A stretch of DNA of 25,863 bases from Clostridia bacterium (lineage in GTDB: Bacteria > Bacillota > Clostridia > Oscillospirales > Acutalibacteraceae), in the NCBI GenBank assembly GCA_900752115.1, contig CAADUC010000097.1, positions 1 to 25,863 on the forward strand. The letters run 5' to 3'. The notes beneath the pieces are model-generated. The model made no database searches, had not been told where the DNA came from, and saw only the letters and a list, made by a program, of their open reading frames with translations. Positions 9,184 through 15,585 of this stretch are shown here, piece by piece. Numbering within the stretch: the first letter of the stretch is position 1; each line of letters opens with the position of its first letter. A program made the position numbers and the translations under genes.

Positions 9184-9501
9184 ATGACCAGTTTACAGTG
9201 CGATGTGAAAAATTGCGCGAATTACCGTGACAACTGCTGCTGCCGTCCCAGCATCCAGGTAGAGGGGTGCACGGCACGCGGCTGCGACCAGACGTATTGC
9301 TCGTCCTTCCAGGAGAAGGATGACGCCTTCTCAAACAGTTGTGCCTGCTCTGCGCCGAATACTGCGCTTGAGATTCGGTGCAGCGCCAGAAACTGCGTCC
9401 ATCAGAAGGATAACAAGTGTACGGCCGGCATGATTTCCGTGTGCGGCAGCACGGCCTGCCGGAAAGACGAGACGGAGTGCGCGAGTTTTTCCCTGAAGTA
9501 A
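9184..9501 (+). CDS. Tandem DUF1540 cysteine-rich small protein
   Basis: Small soluble protein of 105 aa with 16 cysteines, eight in each half. Each half shows the DUF1540 pattern: an opening CxxxxC (CDVKNC at 6-11; CSARNC in the second), a middle cysteine cluster, a short hydrophobic/Gly stretch (IQVEGC; ISVCGS), and a terminal CxSF (CSSF, CASF). The family has no established function; the cysteine spacing suggests metal binding. Sporulation links have been proposed for some clostridial members, but I cannot see that from this sequence. The ribosome binding site is weak (GAGGTG before ATG 9184). A weak TTGTTT-16-TATAGC promoter-like pair sits at 9034-9061. A terminator follows, so it is probably monocistronic. 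Confidence 0.85.
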   Translation: MTSLQCDVKNCANYRDNCCCRPSIQVEGCTARGCDQTYCSSFQEKDDAFSNSCACSAPNTALEIRCSARNCVHQKDNKCTAGMISVCGSTACRKDETECASFSLK

Positions 9502-9517
9502 ACACATGATAACGGCG

Positions 9518-9563
9518 GGCGGAACAGACTGTCTCCCCAGTGGGGCGGGTCGGTTCCGCCTTT
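9518..9563 (+). terminator. Probable intrinsic terminator after the DUF1540 gene
   Basis: GGCGGAAC (9518-9525) pairs with GTTCCGCC (9553-9560), with an inner CCCC/GGGG pairing. The T-tract is broken (TTTCCGTTTCTTT), so efficiency may be moderate. Confidence 0.65.
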
Positions 9564-9665
9564 CCGTTTCTTTGCCAAAAAATCCCCAATTCCACCCGAA
9601 TTTGCTCGTTAGAGGCGAAAAACTCAAATCAGATGAAAAGATTGCGTAAAATGTCGTTCGCTCTC

Positions 9666-9693
9666 TTGCTTTCGCCTCAGGTTGTGATATAAT
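9666..9693 (+). promoter_or_regulatory. Sigma-A promoter of the corA leader
   Basis: TTGCTT (9666-9671), a 16-bp spacer, and a perfect TATAAT (9688-9693) preceded by TG in the extended -10 position (9685-9686). The predicted start is near 9700, which leaves about 250 nt of untranslated leader before corA. Confidence 0.8.
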
Positions 9694-9699
9694 ACATTA

Positions 9700-9950
9700 G
9701 GGCAGGAAGCTGATCCGCGTTGAGAGGGGAGGCGTTCTGCCGTAAATACGTTTGTCTGTATTCCCGGCCCTGCCGGAATGCGGCGGTGATTTTTAAACGC
9801 CATGGTGTGCGGTATCCTTGCGCACCGTGGTTGTTTTGTGCCTTTGCGGAGGCATCCGAATGCATGCGGCATGAAAGAAGGTGGCGTTGTGAACCCTGAC
9901 CCTTTATGCGGTAGTCGAACCGGTCAATTTCATAGAGGAGATGAAACACG
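9700..9950 (+). ncRNA. Long structured 5' leader of corA, candidate cis-regulatory RNA
   Basis: About 251 nt lie between the predicted transcription start and the corA ATG, with no ORF of note. Seen by eye: GGCAGG (9701-9706) can close on CCTGCC (9769-9774) around smaller helices (GGC/GCC; AAATAC/GTATT). GGCG (9782-9785) pairs with CGCC (9798-9801) around an A/T-rich loop. There is a strong 11-bp hairpin at 9800-9830. TGACC (9897-9901) pairs with GGTCA (9922-9926) just before the GAGGAG ribosome binding site. Known: many bacterial Mg transporters are controlled by the M-box riboswitch. Two short blocks (GGGGAGGC and GGTGATTTTTAA) recall M-box segments, but the conserved central block and the AGTGCTAAA block are absent, so I do not assign it to that family. 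Confidence 0.55.
9800..9837 (+). terminator. Candidate attenuator hairpin inside the corA leader
   Basis: CCATGGTGTGC (9800-9810) pairs with GCGCACCGTGG (9820-9830) over 11 bp with two G-U pairs, and is followed by TTGTTTTG. It has the look of an intrinsic terminator about 130 nt into the leader. The upstream GGCG/CGCC helix shares its last two bases with the first arm, which would allow alternative folds. No experimental support. Confidence 0.45.
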
Positions 9951-10874
9951 ATGCTGTCTTATTTCAAGACGATCGACGGGCGTATCCGCGCGGTGCCGGA
10001 ATGGGAGCCCGGCTGCTGGATCAACTGCATCATGCCCACGGAGGATGAAATCAACGGATTGATCCATGATTTTTCCATCGAACCCGATTTCTTCCGGGCT
10101 GCAATGGACGAGGAGGAATCTTCGCATATTGACAGCGAGGACGGCAATACCCTTATTATTATTGATATTCCCGCTGTTGAGCGCAACGGAAGCGAAATTA
10201 CCTATATCACGACGCCGCTCGGTATTATTCTCACAGAAAAGAATGTCATAACCGTTTCCACTCGGGAAAATCCGCTTCTTGACGAGTTCGCCGAGGGAAT
10301 TGTGCGAGGGGTATGCACCAACCTGAAAACGCATTTTATTCTGCACCTGATGCTGCGTATTGCTTCCCGTTATCTGCAGTATCTCAAGCAGATCGATCGG
10401 ATGACGACGCAGATTGAGAAAGAACTGCGCCGTTCCATGAAGAATTCCCAGCTGCTGCAGCTGATGGATATTGAAAAATCGCTTGTGTATTTTTCATCCT
10501 CGCTCAAGGGGAATGAACTGACGATCGAGAAGATCATGCGCGGACGAGTGGTAAAGCTGTATGAAGAGGATCAGGATTTGCTTGAGGATGTCCTTATTGA
10601 GGTCAAACAGGCTGTGGACATGAGCGGGATTTATCTGGATATTCTTTCGAGTACCATGGAATCGTTTGCCTCGCTGATCAGCAACAACCTGAATATGGTG
10701 ATGAAGGTGCTGGCCTCCATTACGTTGATCATTTCCATTCCCATGGTGATTTCCGGCTATTACGGAATGAACGTGGAGGGAATCCCCTTTACCACCTTCT
10801 GGTTTCCGATTGCTGTATCCATACTTTGCATGGCGGTGGCGGCTGTCATTCTCAAAAAGAAACAAATGCTTTGA
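9951..10874 (+). CDS. corA: CorA-family magnesium/divalent cation transporter
   Basis: Homopentameric inner-membrane channel for Mg2+ and related divalent cations. At 307 aa it matches the compact CorA class. Seen: a large acidic N-terminal cytoplasmic domain (about 1-245) with a long helical stretch, then two membrane helices near the C-terminus (about 250-271 and 281-300) joined by the signature YGMN, with GMN at 272-274. The C-terminus ends in a basic KKK. The start is ATG 9951, ten bases after GAGGAG (9935-9940); an out-of-frame ATG at 9941 directly abuts the ribosome binding site. The long leader suggests cation-responsive control (inference). A strong terminator follows. Confidence 0.95.
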   Translation: MLSYFKTIDGRIRAVPEWEPGCWINCIMPTEDEINGLIHDFSIEPDFFRAAMDEEESSHIDSEDGNTLIIIDIPAVERNGSEITYITTPLGIILTEKNVITVSTRENPLLDEFAEGIVRGVCTNLKTHFILHLMLRIASRYLQYLKQIDRMTTQIEKELRRSMKNSQLLQLMDIEKSLVYFSSSLKGNELTIEKIMRGRVVKLYEEDQDLLEDVLIEVKQAVDMSGIYLDILSSTMESFASLISNNLNMVMKVLASITLIISIPMVISGYYGMNVEGIPFTTFWFPIAVSILCMAVAAVILKKKQML

Positions 10875-10909
10875 GGCTTCGTGTGCCGGTCCACACGTGC
10901 CTCTTACAG

Positions 10910-10938
10910 CCGGCATTCCGGGAGAATGCCGGTTTTTT
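10910..10938 (+). terminator. Intrinsic terminator after corA
   Basis: Perfect 9-bp stem CCGGCATTC / GAATGCCGG (10910-10918, 10924-10932) with a 5-nt loop, followed by six T residues. Confidence 0.92.
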
Positions 10939-11013
10939 CCCGTATCCGGTGTTTTGCCGGCGGCGGAAATCAATGAAACGGCGGCACTCCCGGCCGCCAA
11001 GGAGGCTTTTTTG

Positions 11014-11553
11014 ATGGAAGAGAAAAACGGAAGAATTGCCGTTCGGATGGAGGAAATCAGCGAGGCGGCCCGCAGACTGCGGGCCGGCGACAATATCCTT
11101 CTCAGCGGTGTAATCTACACAGCGCGCGACGCCGCGCACAAGCGGATAGCCGCCCTTCTTGACGAGGGCGCGCCTCTGCCGTTCCCGCTGCCTGGAAGCG
11201 CCATTTATTACGCCGGGCCGACTCCTGCGCCGGAGGGCCTGCCAATCGGTTCCTGCGGACCGACGACCTCCTCCCGTATGGATGTGTTCACACCCCGCCT
11301 GCTTGATCTCGGCCTTTCCGCCATGATCGGAAAGGGCGGACGTTCTCCTGCGGTTTGTGAGGCGATCCGCCGTAATCAGGCGGTGTACCTCTGCGCGCTC
11401 GGCGGCGCGGGTGCACTGGCGGCGCAGGCGGTTCGTTCCGTTGAAGTAATCGCGTTTGAGGATCTTGGCTGTGAATCAGTCAAACGCCTTGTGGTTGAGG
11501 ATTTTCCGCTTGTGGTTGGAATTGACTGCGCAGGCGGTTCGCTCTTTCGCTGA
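11014..11553 (+). CDS. Class I fumarase/tartrate dehydratase beta-type subunit, orphan
   Basis: At 179 aa this is the size of the separate beta subunit (C-terminal domain) of Fe-S-dependent fumarate hydratase or L-tartrate dehydratase. Seen: LSGVIYTARDAAHKR near residue 28, the YYAGPTPAP block near 66, the substrate-binding GPTTSSRMD near 82, and IGKGGRS near 104, all in family order. Known: in two-subunit enzymes the alpha subunit carries the 4Fe-4S cluster cysteines and is normally encoded directly upstream. Here the upstream neighbour is corA and a terminator, and no alpha subunit occurs anywhere in the window. The partner may be elsewhere, or the subunit may have another role. The ATG at 11014 sits eight bases after GGAGG (11001-11005). 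The CDF gene follows 23 bp downstream. Confidence 0.88.
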   Translation: MEEKNGRIAVRMEEISEAARRLRAGDNILLSGVIYTARDAAHKRIAALLDEGAPLPFPLPGSAIYYAGPTPAPEGLPIGSCGPTTSSRMDVFTPRLLDLGLSAMIGKGGRSPAVCEAIRRNQAVYLCALGGAGALAAQAVRSVEVIAFEDLGCESVKRLVVEDFPLVVGIDCAGGSLFR

Positions 11554-11576
11554 GCAGGGAAAGGCTGGGATTTGAT

Positions 11577-12764
11577 TTGACTGAACTTCTGATTCGTCTT
11601 TTTGTCCGCGATTATCGCAACATGGACCGTCCCGAGGTGAGGGAGCGGTACGGAAAGTTTTCCGGAATTGTGGGTATCGTCTCCAATCTGCTGCTTTTCG
11701 TTATGAAAGCCGTCACCGGTTTTGTAACGGGCAGCATTTCTATTGTGGCGGACGCTGTCAACAACCTTTCGGACTCTGCTTCTTCCGTCATTACGCTGGT
11801 GGGCTTCAAGCTCTCCGGCAAGCCTGCCGACCAGGAGCACCCCTACGGTCACGCGCGGATTGAGTACATTTCAGGCCTTATCGTTTCCTTTTTGATTCTC
11901 CTGCTCGGTGTTCAGCTGCTGCAGGAATCTGCGGGCAAAATTTTTGCTCCGGAAGAGGCTGCTTTCAGTCCGGTAGCCGTCGTTGTTCTTGTGGTGTCCT
12001 GTCTTATTAAGACGTGGCAATGTCTCTTTTACCGCAAGGTGGGACGGCGCATTTCCTCGCCGACGATCGAGGCCACGGCGGCGGACAGCCGCAGCGATGT
12101 TTTTTCGACGCTTGCCGTTTTGCTCGGACTGGTGATTTCCCGTCTCACTGGATTTAATCTTGACGGCTATATGGGCGTTGCTGTGGCCCTTCTCATTCTC
12201 TGGACGGGTGTGAAGGTTGTGAAGGAGACGAGCGATCCCCTTTTGGGTACGGCTCCTGCCCGCGAGGTGGTCGACGACATTTACCGTACCATCCTTTCCT
12301 ATGACGGGATTCTTGGGCTCCATGATCTCAACGTACATATGTATGGCGAAGGACGTACCTTTGCCTCTGTACATTGTGAGGTGGATGCGCACGAGGATAT
12401 CCTGGCCAGCCATGACCTGGTTGACAACATTGAACGCGATTTTCTTAAACAGAAAAATATTCATCTTGTGATCCATATGGATCCTATCGTGGTGGATGAC
12501 GCGCCCACTAATGCTCTGCGCGAGCAGGTCAGGGAAGTGCTGCGCGGTATTTCTCCGGAGATTACCATGCATGATTTTCGTGTTGTATGGGGCAAGACGC
12601 ATTCCAATGTGCTGTTTGATGTTTGTGTTCCTTTTGGATTCCGCTACACGGACGCCGCCCTGCTGGATGAGATTGCAAACGGAATTTATATGCTGGGAAA
12701 GAATTATGTGCCTGTGGTCACGGTGGATCACAGCTATGTGCCGGGGCACCGACAGGATTCCTGA
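11577..12764 (+). CDS. Cation diffusion facilitator (CDF) family efflux transporter
   Basis: Membrane antiporter that exports divalent metals such as Zn, Fe, Mn or Cd using the proton gradient; the metal cannot be read from the sequence. At 395 aa it is longer than minimal CDFs because a second cytoplasmic segment follows the usual dimerisation domain. Seen: helix II metal-site residues Asp59, Asn63 and Asp66 in VADAVNNLSDSASS, the HPYGHARIEY motif at 88-97, the helix V segment ADSRSDVFST, and a C-terminal cytoplasmic ferredoxin-like domain. The TTG at 11577 is taken as the start because the resulting N-terminus (MTELLIRLFVRDY) is typical of this subfamily; ATG 11622 is the alternative. It is 23 bp after the fumarase-like gene, so probably cotranscribed, and a terminator follows. 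Confidence 0.92.
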   Translation: MTELLIRLFVRDYRNMDRPEVRERYGKFSGIVGIVSNLLLFVMKAVTGFVTGSISIVADAVNNLSDSASSVITLVGFKLSGKPADQEHPYGHARIEYISGLIVSFLILLLGVQLLQESAGKIFAPEEAAFSPVAVVVLVVSCLIKTWQCLFYRKVGRRISSPTIEATAADSRSDVFSTLAVLLGLVISRLTGFNLDGYMGVAVALLILWTGVKVVKETSDPLLGTAPAREVVDDIYRTILSYDGILGLHDLNVHMYGEGRTFASVHCEVDAHEDILASHDLVDNIERDFLKQKNIHLVIHMDPIVVDDAPTNALREQVREVLRGISPEITMHDFRVVWGKTHSNVLFDVCVPFGFRYTDAALLDEIANGIYMLGKNYVPVVTVDHSYVPGHRQDS

Positions 12765-12854
12765 ACAGCGGAAAAAGGTCCTGCCTGGTCTGGTTTCAGG
12801 CTCTGCTGCAGCTTTGTTTTGTGCGGAGAAACAAAAATGAAAGCCGGCTTCCGT

Positions 12855-12906
12855 TCCGGCCGCTTCTGGCGGGCTTTCCGCTAAGAAGCGGCCGGATTTT
12901 GTTTTT
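12855..12906 (+). terminator. Intrinsic terminator after the CDF gene
   Basis: 12-bp stem TCCGGCCGCTTC / GAAGCGGCCGGA (12855-12866, 12885-12896), extended by an inner TGGCGG/CCGCTA pairing and followed by TTTTGTTTTT. Confidence 0.93.
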
Positions 12907-12927
12907 CTCATTTTAGTTTTTTATAGA
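12899..12927 (+). promoter_or_regulatory. Weak candidate promoter for the cyclophilin-like gene
   Basis: TTGTTT (12899-12904), a 17-bp spacer and TATAGA (12922-12927), overlapping the T-tract of the preceding terminator. If used, transcription would start around 12934, almost on top of ATG 12936, which would favour the later starts at 12945 or 13158. Confidence 0.3.
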
Positions 12928-12935
12928 AAAAAGGC

Positions 12936-13505
12936 ATGGGGGCCATGCGAAACAAGTATTTGTCCTCTGTACCGTCAGAAAGCGGTGCGGAGACCGGACC
13001 GGGAACAGCTTCCGGACAGGCGGAAAGCGTTCAGCAGTCTGCAGAGGAACCTGTATCTGCGGCGCAGTCTGCCGTACAGGAGGAGCAAGGCGCGGGCAAG
13101 AAAGAAAATGCAGCGTCAGCACAAAGTGGAGATGAAACCGTGAAGGAGGAAACAGAGATGAAGCTTCAGATTGGCAATACAGTTTTGACAGCCGTTCTTG
13201 CAGAAAATGATTCTGCGAGGGCGCTCACCGAGCTGCTCCGGCAGGGACCTCTCACCATTGCTATGGAGGATTATGGCCGGATGGAAAAGGTTGGAGACCT
13301 TGGAACAAGTCTGCCTCGCTGTGACGAATCCATCACAACGAGTGCCGGAGATCTGATCTTGTATCAGGGAAGCTCTTTTGTGATTTATTATGCTCAAAAC
13401 TCCTGGAGCCTGACAAGACTGGGGCGAATTCAGGATATTACGGCAGACGGACTTCGGGAGATTCTGGGAAACGGCGATGTGACAGTTACACTTTCGCTTG
13501 CTTGA
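12936..13505 (+). CDS. Cyclophilin-like fold protein with low-complexity N-terminal extension
   Basis: The C-terminal about 115 residues look like the cyclophilin-like domain common in Firmicutes: a start MKLQIGNTVLTAVL, then a middle with MEDYGRMEKVGDLG and GDLILYQGSSFVIYY, and a terminal VTVTLSL. Its biochemical activity is unproven. The first 74 residues are rich in Ser, Ala, Glu, Gln and Gly, like the linker that follows the signal peptide of a lipoprotein, but no hydrophobic segment or lipobox precedes them in any nearby frame. An in-frame ATG at 13158 lies eight bases after a perfect AAGGAGG (13143-13149), so a 115-aa cytoplasmic product from 13158 is a serious alternative. That AAGGAGG also arises naturally from Lys-Glu-Glu codons. 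Flanked by terminators on both sides. Confidence 0.7.
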   Translation: MGAMRNKYLSSVPSESGAETGPGTASGQAESVQQSAEEPVSAAQSAVQEEQGAGKKENAASAQSGDETVKEETEMKLQIGNTVLTAVLAENDSARALTELLRQGPLTIAMEDYGRMEKVGDLGTSLPRCDESITTSAGDLILYQGSSFVIYYAQNSWSLTRLGRIQDITADGLREILGNGDVTVTLSLA

Positions 13506-13553
13506 TCCTTTTCCCAAAATTCCGGTGCGGATTGACGCACAGGAGAAAACGGG

Positions 13554-13598
13554 AACGCTCATTGGCTGCAAAGCAGCGGGTGAGCGTTTTCGTTTTTT
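13554..13598 (+). terminator. Intrinsic terminator after the cyclophilin-like gene
   Basis: AACGCTCA (13554-13561) pairs with TGAGCGTT (13581-13588), with an inner GCTGC/GCAGC helix, followed by TTCG and a run of seven T residues. Confidence 0.88.
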
Positions 13599-13638
13599 TC
13601 GTTTTATCAAATCGAAAATTTTGTTCATGGAGTTTTCA

Positions 13639-13667
13639 TTGCGGCAGTGGGGAAGTTGTGATAAAAT
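13639..13667 (+). promoter_or_regulatory. Candidate promoter of cysK
   Basis: TTGCGG (13639-13644), a 17-bp spacer and TAAAAT (13662-13667), with a TG extended -10 dinucleotide at 13659-13660. It lies about 250 bp before the cysK start, with the inverted-repeat element between them. Confidence 0.5.
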
Positions 13668-13704
13668 AAGGGTCATGAAATGATCTGATTTCGGACAATA
13701 TAAA

Positions 13705-13869
13705 GGCAACACCGCACAATTTGCGCCTAACGGTTCAGACAAGCTGCCGCGCTCTGATTTTAATATTTTCCAACAATGCCAGCAATCCGGCAAGGTTTGC
13801 CTGCGTATTTTGGATTCTCTCACAAATAATTCCGGCACGCTCTGCCGCTTGGGATAATGCGGTGTTTCC
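13705..13869. mobile_element. MITE-like element with terminal inverted repeats
   Basis: GGCAACACCGCA (13705-13716) and TGCGGTGTTTCC (13858-13869) are terminal inverted repeats matching at 11 of 12 positions, bounding about 165 bp. TA dinucleotides lie at 13701-13702 (two bases outside the left end) and at 13870-13871 immediately outside the right end, so a TA target duplication is possible but not clean. The interior has no convincing gene; short open frames exist on both strands but have no ribosome binding sites. The element fills most of the 412-bp gap before cysK, downstream of its candidate promoter. Mobility is inferred from structure; other copies in the genome would confirm it. Confidence 0.5.
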
Positions 13870-13917
13870 TAGAGTAAAATCGGGCAGTGTCCCGTATACA
13901 GAAGGGAGCCGATACAC

Positions 13918-14847
13918 ATGAGAGTTGCAGGAAATTTGACGGAGTTGGTGGGAAATACGCCGCTTCTGGAGCTGGGCGCATATGCCAAACGTCATGGTTT
14001 GAAGGCGTCGGTTGTTGCCAAGCTTGAATATTTCAACCCGCTTTCCTCAGCCAAGGATCGCGTCGCGCTGGCTATGGTTGAGGATGCGGAACGCCGCGGC
14101 CTGCTCAAAGAGGGCGGAACCATTGTGGAGCCGACGAGCGGAAATACCGGCGTGGGTCTGGCGTTTGTAGCGGCCTCTCGGGGCTATCGCATGATTCTGA
14201 CCATGCCGGATACCATGAGTATGGAGCGCCGCCGCCTTGCCTCCGCGCTCGGCGCAGAGGTGGTCCTGACCAAGGGAGCAAAGGGAATGAGCGGAGCCAT
14301 TGCGAAGGCGGAGGAGCTTGCCAAAGAAATTCCCGGTGCATTTCTGCCCGGTCAGTTTTCCAATCCGGCCAACCCGGAGGCGCACCGCCGCACGACAGCA
14401 CAGGAGATTTGGCGTGATACCGACGGACAGGTTGACATTTTCGTTGCCGGAGCCGGCACAGGCGGTACAATCACCGGCGTAGGGCGCGGGCTTCGGGAGC
14501 ATAACCCCTCTGTTCGTCTCGTGGCGGCGGAGCCTGACGCATCCCCTGTCCTTTCGGGAGGCAAGGCAGGTCCGCATAAGATTCAGGGAATCGGAGCCGG
14601 GTTTGTTCCGGAGATTCTCGATGTTTCTCTGCTTGACGAGGTGATTCGCGTTCCGAATGATGAGGCGATTGCGACGGCGAAGGAGCTGGCGCGGCGAGAC
14701 GGCCTGCTGGTCGGTATTTCCTCCGGAGCGGCTGTCTGGGCGGCGGCGCAGGTGGCGGCCCGTCCGGAAAACGAAGGAAAGCGTATTGTCGTGCTGCTGC
14801 CCGATACGGGGGAGCGTTATCTCTCAACGGGGATTTATGACGATTGA
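13918..14847 (+). CDS. cysK: Cysteine synthase (O-acetylserine sulfhydrylase)
   Basis: PLP enzyme that makes cysteine from O-acetylserine and sulfide in the cytoplasm. At 309 aa it has the usual length. Seen: the N-terminal [10 protein letters not shown], the PLP-binding Lys46 in NPLSSAKDR, the substrate loop TSGNTG at 73-78, the phosphate-binding [10 protein letters not shown], and the C-terminal [11 protein letters not shown] with [13 protein letters not shown]. Most relatives read NPxxSxKDR, so the Ser-Ala before Lys is ordinary variation. The ATG at 13918 follows a GAAGGGAG ribosome binding site. A two-component regulator begins 57 bp downstream with no terminator between, so read-through is possible. 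CysK and CysM are hard to separate by eye; length and motifs favour CysK. Confidence 0.93.
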   Translation: MRVAGNLTELVGNTPLLELGAYAKRHGLKASVVAKLEYFNPLSSAKDRVALAMVEDAERRGLLKEGGTIVEPTSGNTGVGLAFVAASRGYRMILTMPDTMSMERRRLASALGAEVVLTKGAKGMSGAIAKAEELAKEIPGAFLPGQFSNPANPEAHRRTTAQEIWRDTDGQVDIFVAGAGTGGTITGVGRGLREHNPSVRLVAAEPDASPVLSGGKAGPHKIQGIGAGFVPEILDVSLLDEVIRVPNDEAIATAKELARRDGLLVGISSGAAVWAAAQVAARPENEGKRIVVLLPDTGERYLSTGIYDD

Positions 14848-14904
14848 CACGGCTTCCCGGCATAGCTGCAATTGTGCGGGAACGCTTCTGGAAGGGAGGA
14901 GCGT

Positions 14905-15585
14905 ATGTATCAGATTCTTGTTGTGGATGATGAGGAAAACATCAGAAGCCTCATCAAAAAATACGCGGTGTTTGAGGGGAATGTCGTTTTTGAGGCGGAG
15001 GATGGAATGCAGGCGGTTGAGATGTGCCGCCAGCATCCCAATGATTATGATATCATTATCATGGACGTTATGATGCCGGAGCTCGATGGGTTTTCAGCTG
15101 TCAAGGAGCTGCGAAAGTACTGTCAGGCGCCCGTGCTGATGCTTTCCGCACGCGGGGAAGAGTATGATAAGATTCACGGCTTTGAGCTGGGCGTTGACGA
15201 TTATGTTGTCAAGCCTTTTTCTCCGAAAGAGCTGATGATGCGGATCAACGCGATTTTAAAGCGTGTGCGCCCAACCCCGGAGGAGCCGGCCAAGGAAATT
15301 GTTCGTTTCGAGGGACTGACGATTGATTTTACCGGAAGAATCGTCACGGTTGACGGAAAGAAGGCGGAACTTTCTCCCAAGGAGTACGACCTTCTTTTCT
15401 ACATGGTCAATAACCGCAACATCGCCCTGACACGCGAAAAGCTGATTACAAACGTCTGGGGCTATGATTTTTACGGTGATGACAGAACGCTGGATACACA
15501 TATCAAGCTCCTGCGAAAAAGTCTCGGCCCCTACAGCCGGTTTATTGTGACGCTGCGCGGCGTGGGGTATCGTTTTGAGGCTTAG
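14905..15585 (+). CDS. OmpR/PhoB-family response regulator
   Basis: DNA-binding response regulator of 226 aa, partner of the kinase that overlaps its 3' end. Seen: a receiver domain (1-115) with the acidic pair in VVDDEE, phospho-acceptor Asp54 (IMDVMMP), Ser81 and Lys103 (VVKPFSPKEL), then an OmpR-type winged helix (about 128-225) with ELSPKEYDLL, the recognition-helix region RTLDTHIKLLRKSL and the wing TLRGVGYRFE. The ATG at 14905 follows GGGAGGA. The target genes are not evident; the neighbours cysK and the ribokinase give no clear stimulus. Confidence 0.95.
   Translation: MYQILVVDDEENIRSLIKKYAVFEGNVVFEAEDGMQAVEMCRQHPNDYDIIIMDVMMPELDGFSAVKELRKYCQAPVLMLSARGEEYDKIHGFELGVDDYVVKPFSPKELMMRINAILKRVRPTPEEPAKEIVRFEGLTIDFTGRIVTVDGKKAELSPKEYDLLFYMVNNRNIALTREKLITNVWGYDFYGDDRTLDTHIKLLRKSLGPYSRFIVTLRGVGYRFEA

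Noticed and set aside
9700..9870. Canonical M-box magnesium riboswitch before corA
   Set aside because: Only two short blocks resemble it. The conserved central block and the AGTGCTAAA block are missing, so the family name is withheld and only a structured leader is reported.
13735..13995. Short minus-strand frame through the MITE-like element and into cysK
   Set aside because: No ribosome binding site, and it runs antisense into the cysK start; better explained as the interior of a repeat element.
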